Below are positions 12,255 through 24,019 of a stretch of 64,000 bases of DNA, one piece after another. Source of the DNA: Phoebastria nigripes (taxonomy: Eukaryota; Chordata; Aves; Procellariiformes; Diomedeidae); the NCBI GenBank assembly GCA_035582835.1, contig JAYKAV010000311.1, positions 1,202,067-1,266,066 of the forward strand. Reading direction: 5' to 3'. Position 1 is the first letter of the stretch; every line of letters starts with the position of its first letter. The translations under genes were made by a program, and so were the position numbers. Below the pieces are notes generated by a model. The model did not search any database, had not been told where the DNA came from, and saw only the letters and a list, made by a program, of their open reading frames with translations.

Positions 12255-13364
12255 GCACTTATATCTTCCAATTTGGTAAACTCAGTTGTTGCTAAATATT
12301 AATCATGTGCTATATGATGCCCCTTGATTGGTTCTTCCATCTCAGAAAAGTCTGAAAGACCAAGTCCCATGTATTTAGGGAACAGACGTTTTCTTTTCTC
12401 AACAGAACGTATGTTAGATTTGCAGAGCGACCTGGAGAAGGCAACAGACTTCTTGAATTTTCTAAGAGTATTTTAACCCTTTTTGGTCTCAGTGCTCCAT
12501 TGCAGGTCCTCTTGAATACTGAAACACAAGAGAGGACATTATTTCCTGCAGAAGGAGTCTAGGGAACTTTCCCAGAGGGAAAAATATGAAGAAACCTCAT
12601 CAAAGGCACAGTTTTAACATTTTCATAGGGCTGAGCATGATTCACCATGTTTATGTCTCCACTTGGATGGGTGTGGGATAAATGCTTACTAACCAGACAG
12701 AGGAAGCATCCAGCACACTATCTATCTTTTCATCTTCCTTTATCAGTAGACAGTTCAAGTTAAAACAAAAATTTAACTTCTTTCCTTTAGAAAAAAAAAG
12801 AAAAAATATGATGCCACAGTGGTTGGTTTAAAGAGTGGTCACATGTTTTGCTAGTGTTACCAGGGGACCAGAAATGAGTACAAACCTAGTTAAGGCTGAA
12901 TGTCATGGCCTGAATGACCCTGTGATGTAAGCTATTACACTTTGGTAGCTTAAGTAAAATAATCAAGTATGTTGTATTTATAGCCTGGTTAGGAGTAAAT
13001 GCAGAGCTGAGCATTAATCAGACCAGGTATATTGTGAAATTCACTGCTATTATACCAAAAGATTACACGGTGAGTTTTCTAGCAAGGTTCATTTCTCCCC
13101 ATTGAGAGTGCTCAAGATGGGTGGGAGACAAATTGCAAATATTTTTATCTTGATGCGGAGCTCAAAATAAGTAGTATTTTTTTACTCTGCTTTGCAAAAA
13201 AAATTGCGCATCTTTGTACTGAAAATTTTGCTCCTAAAGATGTGATTGCTTCACAGATAAAGCACTCCTGCAGTCTATGTGTTAAAGCGGGTTGATTTCC
13301 AGAGTCATGGTAGGGGCACAGAGAGCAGCATATTATGAAATGAAGTATTATCTACTAACTAAAG

Positions 13365-13500
13365 CAAAGAACTAGGATCACAGCTCTGGAGTGACATTCT
13401 TGCCTGTGCTGCATCACCATATGCAGAAGGTTAAATGAGCTCCTGCTGTCCTTGTTTCGCACCTGCAAAATCAAGATTATAATCTTTCTCACTTCCCAAT
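13365..13500 (+). mobile_element. MIR-type SINE fragment
   Basis: AAGAACTAGGATCACAGCTC near the start and TTGTTTCGCACCTGCAAAAT, CAAGATTATAATCTTTCTCA near the end follow the MIR pattern (an ACTAGGA... start, CAGTTTCCCCATCTGTAAAA, TGGGGATAATA.., CTCAC). Similarity is patchy between the two. Confidence 0.45.
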
Positions 13501-15086
13501 AATAAACTAATATTGGCAACATGTTTGGATACCTGAAAGTGAGGCAACAACCTCTGAAGTGAAACCCAATGTTATTCAGTTTCGCTGATGTGCAACACAC
13601 AGCTGCTGGTGATGTAGCCCTTTGCATGGATGAGGATGTGCAAAAGGGTATCTTGGCCCATTCTGCTCTGTATCATGGTAGCGATTCCTGTCTATTGCTA
13701 AAGCATCAGAACATTTATTTTGAGTTTTTTTGGTCTATTAAGGGTTACCAAGTGAGGGCTGAAGGTGATTTGGAACCTTCTGTGAATGTGCTGGCAATGA
13801 GAAGTTCAAAGGGAGGAGTTCAAAGGTACTCCTTTTGCAGAGAGGAGGGGGATCGTACTTCCAGACAACTGAAGCACCACTGGCCTGGTGAAGGACACTC
13901 TGAAGATCCTACACAGGCTTCTTGACCTCACCATAGTCTTAAATGCTTCCTCCAAGGAAAAGCATGTTAGTGGGGTTCTGCTTCTCATGTCACTTGTCTT
14001 TTTTCAGATGCTCAAATCATTAAGTTTTACATCACCTTTGCTTGTTCAAGAACGGCCTCTTGTCAGCTCCTCTGAAGCAATTGCCAAATTTTATATTCTT
14101 TGGCATTCTCTTCTATTTCTGTCACCAAGTAGAGGGGAAACCAGCATGCACTCCTTGTCTGTTTTTCTTCTTGTTAGAAAGATACCAGGCATCTGCAATC
14201 AAAGCAGGCCTACTGAAGTGTGAATGAGGGCGCATTTTAAATGTCTCTGTCAGAAAGGAGCCAACACAAAAGGAAACCAGATATATTCTGAAGATCTCAC
14301 CATTATTCCCTAAATAAAGGGGGAATAGATGTCCCTAATTGTACCCGTCTGACCTCCCTCTGCAGTCAATTTAGATTCATCTTCAAAGGGTCTTTTTTGG
14401 GGGTTTTACTGAGAGCAGAACTTGAGGCTTTACGTTCTCATCTGGACTAGTCACCTCTAAGGAATGCCTGGTCCAGTCACTCTAGAATTGATTGGAAGTT
14501 CCTTCAAGCATAAAGAGAGGCACTTTTGGCCCATCCCGGCGAATTCACCATCAAACAGAGAAAGAGGAAAGGTTTTATTTTGTGAAGTTAGTGGCCTGTG
14601 CAAAAGGGCACTTCAGCAGGAAAGTTCACAGAGTGATCTGAGGTTTTACAAATCCATTTGAAGGAGATCAACAAAAACCTTAGGCTGACCTGTTTGTTAT
14701 TCTGGAGATCGGTGTTCCCCTGAGACTTCCTAGAGGGCATTATTAATGTTGCATGGTGCGAACACTTTGATCCGGCAGCAGAAGTCCTCGGAGCTGACAA
14801 CAGCTGCCTCTCATCTTCCCCCAGCGCTTCTCTACACTTCGGCTGCTGAGAACTTCCTTCTCAGAGCCAAAAAGGAAAATAAAATCAACGGGGGAGGGAA
14901 GAGCAGCTAATTTAAACCGTCTCCAAACTGTTGCTAGGTGCTGATGGTTTAATACCTGGGAAACCTTGCTGGGAACAAATGCACACTGATGTCTCACCTG
15001 TCCTTTTTGGTTAGTCTCATTGTGTCAGCCAGGAAGGTTGTTGTGTTCCCTGGGAGAAGACTGGCTGTTCCTGGCGCGGGGACAGG

Positions 15087-15104
15087 TGACTCAGGCGTGA
15101 CTCA
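15087..15104 (+). promoter_or_regulatory. Paired AP-1 sites
   Basis: Two exact AP-1 (Fos/Jun) consensus sites, TGACTCA at 15087-15093 and again at 15098-15104, start 11 bases apart. That is one helical turn, so both face the same side of the DNA. They sit at the edge of a GC-richer stretch (15030-15600). Confidence 0.4.
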
Positions 15105-15944
15105 TTGGTGCAGGAGAACCTGCTGGCAGCCAGGCACTGTCCTCAGTGGTGGCAGAAGTCCTCTCTGCAGCTCAGGCACGGGGAACCGTGGCAAGCCAGC
15201 CCGTGCCTGAGTGCTGCAGTCTGGCACTCTGATGGCACAGACCCGTTAAAGCAAAGGAAGCCCCGAGGGCAGAGAGCATGGCAACAAGTCCTTGCAGAGC
15301 TGACCACACAAGGTGCCTTTCCTGGTCTTGCTTCAGCTCAGCGGGGCCAGCACTTCTGCAGGCTGACTGGCTTTATCCTTGGGATAATTTTTCTTCCTCT
15401 GCTTCGCTTGCCACAGCAGACAGTGCCACAGCCCTCACATCCATCACAGCCAGTGGGAGACAGCTCCCGCCCAGCTTCCCTGCGCAGCCCCAGGGCTGGG
15501 CCATGGAGATGAGGAATGATGCTCCCCGCAGCGGCAGCCACAGTGGCCGGGGCAGCCATTCATCACCATTGCCTCCGCTGCAAAAGGCACCCAGCACAGT
15601 ACTTTCATGAAGCGGATCAAATGATCCTGGGGTTGTTCTCCTAGGACCCAGCTAAATACGTTTACAATGGCTGGCATTTAATTCAGTGAGTAGTCTCGAT
15701 AGCTACTATGAACAGTTTAAAGAGTAAAACGTTATTCCTCATAAGAGTTTCAGGCTTTGGTTGTTCCTGGCACAGGCTGTTCCTGGTAGGTCCTTTTCCT
15801 CCGAGGTTAAAGTCTTGTCTTCCGTCTTAATATTCCTCATGGATTTGATACTTTTCTGCTCTCTTTTCTGCTGTCTGTAAAATATCTAGAGACAACGATT
15901 AGATTAGAAACTGACAATAATTTGCGGAGAGCTGAAGGTAAATC

Positions 15945-16055
15945 CTACACACTGATGTGAGATCAGGAATTATTAATATTCTTGCTGCAGATGGGATAAC
16001 TGGCAATAGGAGAAAGGAACTGATTTTCCTGATGTCACATGAGGAATCCCTGTGA
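15945..16055 (-). mobile_element. MIR-type SINE fragment
   Basis: On the minus strand it reads ATGTGACATCAGGAAAATCA, GTTCCTTTCTCCTATTGCCA, GTTATCCCATCTGCAGCAAG, AATATTAATAATTCCTGATC, then TCACATCAGTGTGTAGGATT. This follows the MIR order of the TGTGACCTTGGGCAAGTCA box, CTCAGTTTCCCCATCTGTAA, an AATAATA stretch and CTCACAGGGTTGTTGTGAGG. It is an old, diverged copy without its tRNA-like head. Confidence 0.55.
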
Positions 16056-17448
16056 AACTGCTGGAGAAACAAGAAGTAGTTAGGCAAGTGACAACTGCAG
16101 ACGTGTTTTCCTGCTTGGGATGCTGAGGGTCATGCTCACGTGGTTAATATGTGATCCCAAAGGAGGAAAGATTAAAGATAGCCTCTCCATTGATCAGAGA
16201 TGCCATCAGCTGATCTGAGGCTACAGTAGGTCATGTGAGGCAGTAGCACTGCGTGCTGCCCTCTGTGCTGTCTTTGTGATACCAGCACATCCCCCTGGGT
16301 GCTGCGAGTTGTCCCTTCGGTGTGTCACTTGTCTCTGTGTGAATGTGGATGCCTCCTTCCCAGGGCTGGTGTGACACATGGGCCACTCTGCAGCACTGCC
16401 TGGGGCTGGTGGGGAGACATCTCTGGTGTTGCTATGGCGTGGCAGAGTGACTCTTCACAGAAACCTCTTTGTTTTGCCTCTTAACACTCTTCCCTGCTTT
16501 CTGTGTATGTTAGATGTGAAAAAAAATGTCCACTTGTGCCAAACCAAATTCTAATTCCAGGTGTGAAAAATAAAATTCTAGTGCCAAGCTCCTTCTCTGA
16601 GGGATGTCGCCAGCCTCAGTGGTATTTCATAGGGGTCGAATGTGGCCCACTGACCTTAGAGATCAAGGGGTCTAGATCCTGGAGAGTCTCTGCCAAACCA
16701 GCTTGACAGCCTTTTTCAGTGAAAGATGTGGAGGACGTGGGAAATGCAGCATACACAGTTTATCTGGATTTTAGGGATACTAGGACACAGCAGCACACCG
16801 ATAGCTTAGAGCGACATTGAAGGAGCATTGTTTGTCAATGGGAGGGATACAGCAAGCAGTCAGCAGTGGTGTTATATCAGAATAGGACTTGCACCGAGCA
16901 TGGTTCCCCTGAGATTAACATACACTACTATGACCAAGATTATTCTGCCTAGTTAATAGCAAGCTGTGAAAGCAGTATCATTCAGCCACAGCTGAATGTG
17001 AAGCTGGTACAAGACACATTAGGTGCAGAAGCATACAAATAAGATATTACTGGATCAGAGTTTTAAAGGAAGAAAAATGTGTATGAAATTATGTATTTAG
17101 GTAAGAAGTGTACAAGAAAACTAAACAGCTGCACTACAGTCTTTCTTCCAGCTCTGCTATGGCTCAGGTAGTGGTCTGTGAAAGGCTTCAAGTTAGATCC
17201 ACAAGAAGACTTAGATATCAGACCGGCACTGTTAACCATTAAATCTAAAATTACATCCTCAGAATCTGTCTGTTGGCTGCTTTTAGTCTTGGAAACAGAT
17301 GAAGTCACTAGGCACTTATGCTTCCATCACTAACACTGCTTGTGTGTCCAAGCTTACGCGACATGCAACACAGGGTAAAAGATCTCCAACCTGACTTCAA
17401 ATGATTTGGCACATGTAATTGTCACAGTGCAGTGCTGTGAAGAAACAC

Positions 17449-17474
17449 CAGCCCAGCGAAGGCTTGCTGGGCTG
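17449..17474. repeat. Small perfect inverted repeat
   Basis: CAGCCCAGC and GCTGGGCTG, 9 bases each, flank an 8-base loop in a GC-richer patch (17420-17640). Confidence 0.5.
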
Positions 17475-18374
17475 ATGCTGCGGGCAGGCAAAATAGCCAG
17501 GGCAAACAGCTGCACCGCAGTGGCTCCCAGAGCCCAAGCTCGCTTAGCTGCCGTCTGCCCTGAGAATGGCGACAAGAAGGTTAGATGTACCCTACGTGTC
17601 TGCTGCAGGGACTGAGCAGAGCTGATGACGGTCTTTGCAGTGCTGTGCAGCTGGGTCCCCATCTCAGGCCTATGCTGAAGGGCTTTCACAAGCAAGATGA
17701 ATCTTTCCTGCCCCTTCTTGCCCATGAGATCTGAGCTGGTAAGAATTTTCTGAAAATCGCTGGCAGATTAGGCTGCGGGCAAAACAGGGAAGGTAGTGAC
17801 CATTTCCACCTATTGAGAAATTGCTTAATGCTGAAAGAATTCACTCATTACGATGAGCAATGTTTGAGTCCTGCCTTGGTGAAAAGGGTCCTGGACCTTA
17901 TCCAGACTCCAGACAATTGCCCCAAGCACAGAGTGACCACGTGTTCTGTGGTGGGGCTCGCCGGCTCTCTTGTGCAAAGCAGCACAGCCTCCCTGGCGTA
18001 AACAAACATGTATTGGTTTAGAGACAGAATTAAAAAGATTCATGCTTGGGGCTTAAAACGCATCTAGAAGAGTTTTGGGTCTGTTCCAGCACCCCTTTCT
18101 AAGTCTTGATACTGGACTTGTCTATAAAGACTACCCAGTTTGATGCTTAAGATTCCTAACTCATCTGCACTCCTGGCATATATAGAAAGCAGAGAAAACC
18201 TCCTTTACCAGACTTCTGTGCCCATGTAGTTCTGAACACCCTGGGCTGGGAGATGGCAGAAAGGTTACTTTCGAATCCGTAAGTATGGACTTGCCTAACT
18301 TCTTTTGAAAACTCTCAAATGAAGGACAGGAAAAATGATCTTGTGACTGAAGCAGAGGGCTGGCATTCATGAGC

Positions 18375-18530
18375 TTGGGGCTCTATTCAGCTGTTCCCCG
18401 GGGCTTCCTGCCTGGCCCTGGGCAAATCGCAATCTCTCCGTGCCAAAGTTTCCTCCTCTGTAATGTGCAGATAAGGGTGCCTACTTCACAGGGTTTGTGT
18501 GAAGCTAAACTCATTATAATATTCTCATGT
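18375..18530 (+). mobile_element. MIR-type SINE fragment
   Basis: In order, it shows CCTGGGCAAATCGCAATCTC, GTGCCAAAGTTTCCTCCTCT, GTAATGTGCAGATAAGGGTG and CCTACTTCACAGGGTTTGTG followed by GAAGCTAAACTC. This parallels the MIR middle and 3' half (TTGGGCAAGTCACTTAACC, CCTCAGTTTCCTCATCTGTA, AATGGGGATAATA, CCTCACAGGGTTGTTGTGAG). The match is clear across the core and fades beyond about 18530. Confidence 0.65.
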
Positions 18531-19242
18531 TTTCAGGATTTTTTTTCTGAGATTTGCACTCCTATTGGAAGCACAAAGAATTATTTTAATCATTGTTGCT
18601 AACAATAATGATGAATGCACTTCAGTTTGGAATGTGCTTGCTCTCACATGTTTGTTTATAACTTCAGAGTATAATAAATAATTCTGTAGATGCAATCTCT
18701 TCATCTTGTTCCCCAGCCCTCTGCTCACCCGGCATGAACCTGCAGTTACACTGGCAGTCCTAGACCGGAGCTTCAGGGTTAGCTTGGCCTACCACATTCC
18801 CTCATGGAGTTTATAATCAGTAGGATCATCTCTAAGCGCAGCCTCCCTCAGCACAGCATTACCCTGCCATGATTCCCAGGCAGCAGCATTTGAGAGGAAA
18901 GACAGGAGCGTATCTCTCCTACAGGTCAGCAGTGTTCTACATAGCTCCATAGGCAATGTCTTTGCTCCAGGGCTTATGAAGATCCTACATCAACGGTGGT
19001 GACTGTCATTTCATGCTCCTGCAAGTGTGAAAAGTATTGCCCTCACCATATTCTTGTGACTGTGTGTCCCGATGGTCCCTCCTTCTCCCATTATAACACT
19101 CCCATAATTTTATGTTTCCTCCTTCCCTCTGTTTTTTCTTGCCACTCTCCCCTGAGTTGTCCCAAATTGCTTAGTTTTTCCCTTCCTCTTGGTGTATCCT
19201 CCATCCTTTCTACCTTCATCTTAGTGACACAGGCAGACCTTT

Positions 19243-19265
19243 GATTTAGACCTCAGGTCTAAATC
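19243..19265. repeat. 23-base perfect palindrome
   Basis: GATTTAGACCT (19243-19253) and AGGTCTAAATC (19255-19265) are perfect reverse complements separated by one C. It can form a tight hairpin or cruciform, or bind a dimeric factor. It follows directly after a pyrimidine-rich stretch (about 19075-19225). Confidence 0.8.
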
Positions 19266-20370
19266 TAAGATTATAGGGAATCCAAACATGCTTTAAAATG
19301 TGCACATAACTTCTAACTCTATCACCACACAACTTAACATTTTTTAATTATTTTGTCAACTTTTCACTGGTCTTTCACTCTTCTTCCACTTCATTAGTTT
19401 TGCTACCTGTTATTTGTTGTTTTCATTCACTGTCCCATTTAAAACCAGAGCCCCATTTTGTAAAAAAAAATGCAGCTGGGTTGCAGTGTTTGCTGCTATC
19501 CAGAGTCCAGTGGTTAATTCCACTAAGAATGACTGCATGAGCTCTGGTCCTCAATGTGTCCCTGCCTTGAAAAAATCCCAAGAAAATGGGGCATGACAGT
19601 AACTTGAGAAGGACAAGCGGCCAATATTCCCTTTAAAGGCTTTTGCAAGCTGTGACAGGGACAGTCCAGCTGCAAGTTAGTTCTTTTTGGAAGAGGTTCA
19701 CATGATGACATGGTCACCCTCCTCTCATGCGGCATGGACATACAACCAGTGGGGATCATGTGGCATGGAGTGGGCAGGTCCCAAGAGACAAGGGAGACCT
19801 CAGTTCCCAGCCACTGACACATGTACTGTATGTCATTTTTCTTTGTTAATGTGGTGCATGAAGAAGAGAAGTCTACAAAGTATTTTGTCATGCTTTTGTA
19901 TTCGTCTTCTTTTTCTAAATTATGTATCACATATTCTACTATCAATTTTCTCAGTGCTGAACAAGACACCATGTAAAAATCTTTTTGAATTGGAGGGAAA
20001 TTAATGTCCCTGCCTTCTGTCTGAGCTGTTCACCCAAGTCTCTTGGGTGTCCTTCATTTTCATAATTCTGCTAGTATGTCAGATGTTTTTAATCTCACCT
20101 CCTAACCAAAGGAATTGCTTGTCCTTGCAGACCAAGTCTTGGTGACCATGCATGACTGTGAGCTGTTGTCTAGATCTGCCCCACAACATGTCCAGGCTGC
20201 ATCCTGGCTTGTTTGTCTATTTGGGAAATCCTAGTTCTCAGCTGTTATTTTGTGACCCTTTTTAAACAGCGATGTCACCCACATTTGTTTGTTCCCTCAG
20301 TAAGCATGACTGTGAATCTGACAATGCTTACTTGCAAGCTGAGCACTGAGACCATAAGGCAGAGAGTGTC

Positions 20371-20380
20371 TTGACGTCAA
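20371..20380. promoter_or_regulatory. Full cAMP response element
   Basis: TTGACGTCAA is a 10-base palindrome containing the full CREB/ATF consensus TGACGTCA (20372-20379). Its central CpG survives in an otherwise CpG-poor stretch. No core promoter is seen near it. Confidence 0.35.
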
Positions 20381-20924
20381 CCCAGAGCAAGATCTCCACG
20401 AACAAGATCAGCATGTTCTGGCCAGCTCAGCACACCAGCTCCCCTTTAAAGTCGCATCATAGAGGGATTAAGCTTTCCTCCTCCTTTATGTAGCAATAAG
20501 GGAGCAAAAACGACTCCCTTTTAGAGCTAGTTTGAGAAGATCTGTCCTTCATCAAAGCAGCTGAGTTATCTTGCTTGAGTTAGCTTGGCCCAGAGCAATG
20601 ATTTGATGTAGCTAAGTGTCTTGGAGGAGCTGTACCATATATTTTCTGTCATTCAGTTCCCTGTATGTACAATTTTTCTGCTGAGAACAAACATCTTCCC
20701 AGTTGGGATGCATGGGGCTCCTTTATAGTACTGCGAATATTTAGCAGCTCTATTCTGCTTTTTATTTTAATGGCTGTCTGCCTGAGGACACTTAGAGGTG
20801 GAATATTCTGAATAATTGTAAATTCAAGGAAACAACCCCTTCTCAAAAAATCTCTCAGGGGTAAAAATAACTACAGAAACAAAAATGTGAGGAAAATTGA
20901 AATAGCTAGTTGAAGAAATGAAAC

Positions 20925-20944
20925 TTTATTTATTTATTTATTTA
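20925..20944 (+). repeat. (TTTA)5 microsatellite
   Basis: Five uninterrupted TTTA units lie in an AT-rich stretch. Confidence 0.9.
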
Positions 20945-22454
20945 TGATCAAGAAATGTCTTACGTGTAATTCAGTTAGCAAGTGGAAAGTACTGCTTATG
21001 CTGTATGTATATACACAGATGTGTTTAAATTCTTTTCCACTGCATAAAGACAAATATATGCAGTAGTAGAGATATACTGCAATGTAAGGTGCTTGCAGGT
21101 AAGTTTGCTTGCTGGCATATCTCTGAACAACAGGAAAATTTAAGTGTTGCAAATAGAAGGCATCAATATTGTTAATTTATAACCATAAAAGAAAGTTATA
21201 GCCGTAGTGTTCATAAGTAGTCAATGTTTTAATGAATACAGAGAAGAAATATACTTCTAGAAAAATGTCTGGAAAAGGATATCTCTGTATTTTTAGTGTA
21301 GTTTACTCAGCTTAGTCTTAAGGTCTGAGAGTAATACTGGTATAATTCCAGACTTTCTAGTAGTCATTAGGTACCCATACAGTACTTCATCATCATAGGT
21401 AAAATGCTGTAGCTGGAGGCAAAATTAGGCATTGTGTATACAAATACGATATAAATTAAACATTTTATGCAATAAAATAATCTTTATAATGCCTACATAA
21501 TACAAGTTTTTCCTTGTAACTTCTCTAACCAGAATTGGATCTGCATATTCTGATCTTAATTTCTGCTCTGATCTTTATGTACTTCATCTGCAGTAGTGAA
21601 AATTTGAAACTTTTCCCACTCCTTCCACTCTCCCATTCAGAGGGAAAAAACACTGCATCAACATTTTATTTTAATTTTTCTCCAGATTTCTCATTTTTTC
21701 ATATCAGGCCTTCAGACGCTATTCCCTGTCGAAAAATCCCTCAAAACGACAAATCATCTAATCTGGGTTTCACATCTCAGCTGCTGTTACTGTATAAACG
21801 ATTCTGTTTAGAGACAGCTTGGCAGCATGTGACACTCCGTCATCAAAACCCAGCACGCCTCAGCCACACGTTTAGTGCCATCTCAGCATCTTTGTCTATA
21901 GCAATGTCATGTCCTTCAAAAAAACAAAAGTCAGATTTTGAGAACTTACGCCTATTAAATGCAGAGCTTCACAGAGGGGATGAGTTTTTATCTTTTTGTC
22001 CTAAAAAGCACACTTGAAACACTGTAGGAGAAGACTTTGAGAAAGAGCTATGCAGTTTAGGCAGCAAGGAAAGCAAGCAACATATAGCAAGGTTCTGAAT
22101 TTGGTAATAGGAGCAATAACAATACAATAAACTTTTATTTATATTTACATAATTTAATTTAATAATTTAATTCTGCTCTTATACCCATGAATTTGTGTCA
22201 AATACAACAGCACAAAACTAAACTCAGTTTAATAAAGACATAATAACACAGCAAGATCCCACTGTATAATTACACTAAGGCCTTGATGAGTAACCAAACG
22301 AACCTGCTGTCCTTTCCCTTGTCCTTCTTTGGTGACAGTCATTTGTTGTGCAGCTCAAACTGAAGCAATTTTTTTTTTCTTGACTGTGGATGCTCACATT
22401 GATATTTCATGGTGTCTTCCCTGTAGCATGGGTAGGTAATCTAAAACGGAGCAT

Positions 22455-22560
22455 AGTGTATGACCTAAGCACTAGAAAAACGAGACCTGAACTCTGCAGG
22501 AACTGTATGCACATTGCCAAGAGACAGTTTCCTCTGCTTCAGTGATGGGAAGTCTATGGG
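22455..22560 (+). mobile_element. MIR-type SINE fragment
   Basis: The segment shows AAGCACTAGAAAAACGAGAC followed by CTGAACTCTGC, then ATTGCCAAGAGACAGTTTCC and TCTGCTTCAGTGATGGG. This parallels the MIR 5' and middle parts (a variable AGCACTAGACT...GAGACCTGGGTTC..CTCTGCC stretch, then TTGGGCAAG and CAGTTTCC). The variable parts have drifted heavily. Confidence 0.5.
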
Positions 22561-22714
22561 CACGTAAGATTTAAGGTGGCACTTTGATGTGCTGTATTTG
22601 GATCATATGTTCAATCACCATTGATTTTAAAAAATATATTAAGTTCAAGAGGGCTGTGAGCTCATGGCAAGCAGAAGGTTATTGACCTAGTCTTTGATGG
22701 ACATGGTTACTGCC

Positions 22715-22728
22715 TTTTTTTTTTTTTN
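22715..22728 (+). repeat. T13 homopolymer ending in N
   Basis: Thirteen T followed by an undetermined base; the true run length is uncertain. Confidence 0.8.
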
Positions 22729-23344
22729 TGGTAGGCACCTCTGGCAGTCACACGGCAGTTCAGACCTCTTTTCATAATTTGGAATTCATGATACACGTGG
22801 GCTGAGCTGTATTGGCAACTCTAATACTTTTTCGCTGGTGGCAGCCCTGATAAAAAATTTTGAAGTAGAGGGGTGTGTGTGTTGCTTGCTTGTGCACACG
22901 TTTAACACATTAGAGTTTTAAGAGAACAATATTGTCCAAAAGAAGAACAGCATAGACTATCCACCATGAAGATAATGGTATCTGTAGTGTGGTGCTGTGG
23001 TGTTTCAGGAGCAGAGCTCTCTGCAGCTTTACGTTTAGCTGTGGGATCCTGGGAGAAAGGCCTGCACTTACAACATTTCCTCACCTGGGTCTGCAGTCAC
23101 TGGGAGTGAAATATAACAAGAGACTCACACTTACATTGTGTTTGTGTGTAGCCTTGTATCTTGGTTTGCTTCTCTTGTCTAATTAGGCTGGTAAGCTCTT
23201 ACAGGTAGAAGGTGTCTTTTGCCCAGTGTTTGTATAGCACATCAGGGTCCCAGTCCTGATTGACGCCTCCACGTGCTGCTAAAATAGCAATGAATAGATT
23301 CATTGCATATCCTTTGCATGTGAGCCATGGTCCTTAGTCTTGCT

Positions 23345-23585
23345 TGGCTAGGTAAGACATGGTGCTTTTCCTGCTCCCTAACTGGGTGATCCTTGAATAT
23401 TAACCAGCTTTCTTGGGCTCCTCTTCCCGCCAGGGCTTTGTCCCATGGTACTCTACCAAGCAGATCCCTAAAGAGGCCAAAGTCTGCTCTCCTGAAGTCC
23501 AGGGTAGTGAGCTTGCTGCGTGCCCTCCTCAGTGCCCTAAGGATCTTGAACTCCACCATTTCATGGTCACTGCAGCCCAGGCTCT
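23345..23585 (-). mobile_element. CR1 LINE ORF2 fragment (endonuclease end to linker)
   Basis: Read on the minus strand from 23585, the translation contains GCSDHEMVEFKILR, then RADFGLFRDLLGRVPWDK, then GAQESWLIFKDH. This matches my memory of avian CR1 ORF2 between the end of the AP-endonuclease domain and the reverse transcriptase. The SDH triplet is the last catalytic motif of that endonuclease. The frame is still open through this part. After FKDH the similarity fades (QEK remains of the usual QER) and the reverse transcriptase is absent, as are the start of the endonuclease and the CR1 3' tail. The copy is therefore cut at both ends and inactive. The core similarity covers 23386-23585; the edge nearer 23345 is uncertain. 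Confidence 0.85.
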
Positions 23586-24019
23586 GAAATTAGAGTTCTG
23601 GCAGAAGAGCAGCCAACAGTTTCATAGTTCATCTTGGTTTTCTGTTCAGGCAACGAAGAGGGCCTGGGAAAACTCTCCTGGGTTGAAATTACAGCTGTGT
23701 CACAGGAATGACACGAGCACAGGAAATAGTTGCCTTATAACTGTTTGCTGGGGTCCCAGCTGACTTCAGTGACATTTGCTGCAGCTCAAGTATGTGTGTT
23801 CATCAGGAGCAGCAGAAGAATGTTCCCAAAACCAGCACTCCTTGGGCCAGCAATGGGTTCCTCTGCCCCATTCAGGCTTTCTGTGAAGGGGATGCTTGGA
23901 GAACTAGACAATTTTACAGGGGCTCCTTCACCACTGCCTTACTCTCTCCATAGAAAAGTATCTAAAATGAGGGACACTTCTATTGTTTTTTTCAAAGAGA
24001 AATATGAAATACTTACATC

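Larger units (their letters stand above)
6871..15030. other. No gene recognised
   Basis: Apart from the candidate exon at 9.1-9.3 kb, the nested inverted repeat and the MIR relic at 13.4 kb, I see only AT-rich sequence, A- and T-runs (for example 9961-9972) and short chance frames. Confidence 0.55.
15105..23344. other. No gene recognised
   Basis: A GC-richer patch at 15105-15600 is open in several frames without a known product. From 16.1 to 23.3 kb there are MIR relics, the CRE, the 19.24 kb palindrome and simple repeats. Open frames at 19523-19972 (minus, 149 codons) and 21535-22017 (plus, 160 codons) match nothing I know. Confidence 0.55.

Noticed and set aside
14009..14223. Strong acceptor (CACTTGTCTTTTTTCAG) followed by an open frame
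   Set aside because: No acceptable donor or poly(A) context follows; kept only as a note.
19523..19972. 149-codon minus-strand frame with a Lys/Glu/Tyr-rich start after an acceptor-like TGTCTTGTTCAG
   Set aside because: No donor follows, no homologue comes to mind, and the composition simply reflects AT-rich DNA.
21062..21097. Ideal donor CAG/GTAAGT at 21097
   Set aside because: No pyrimidine-rich acceptor lies at exon distance upstream.
21535..22017. 160-codon plus-strand frame with a hydrophobic start
   Set aside because: The apparent signal peptide is a T-rich stretch; no domain or splice support.
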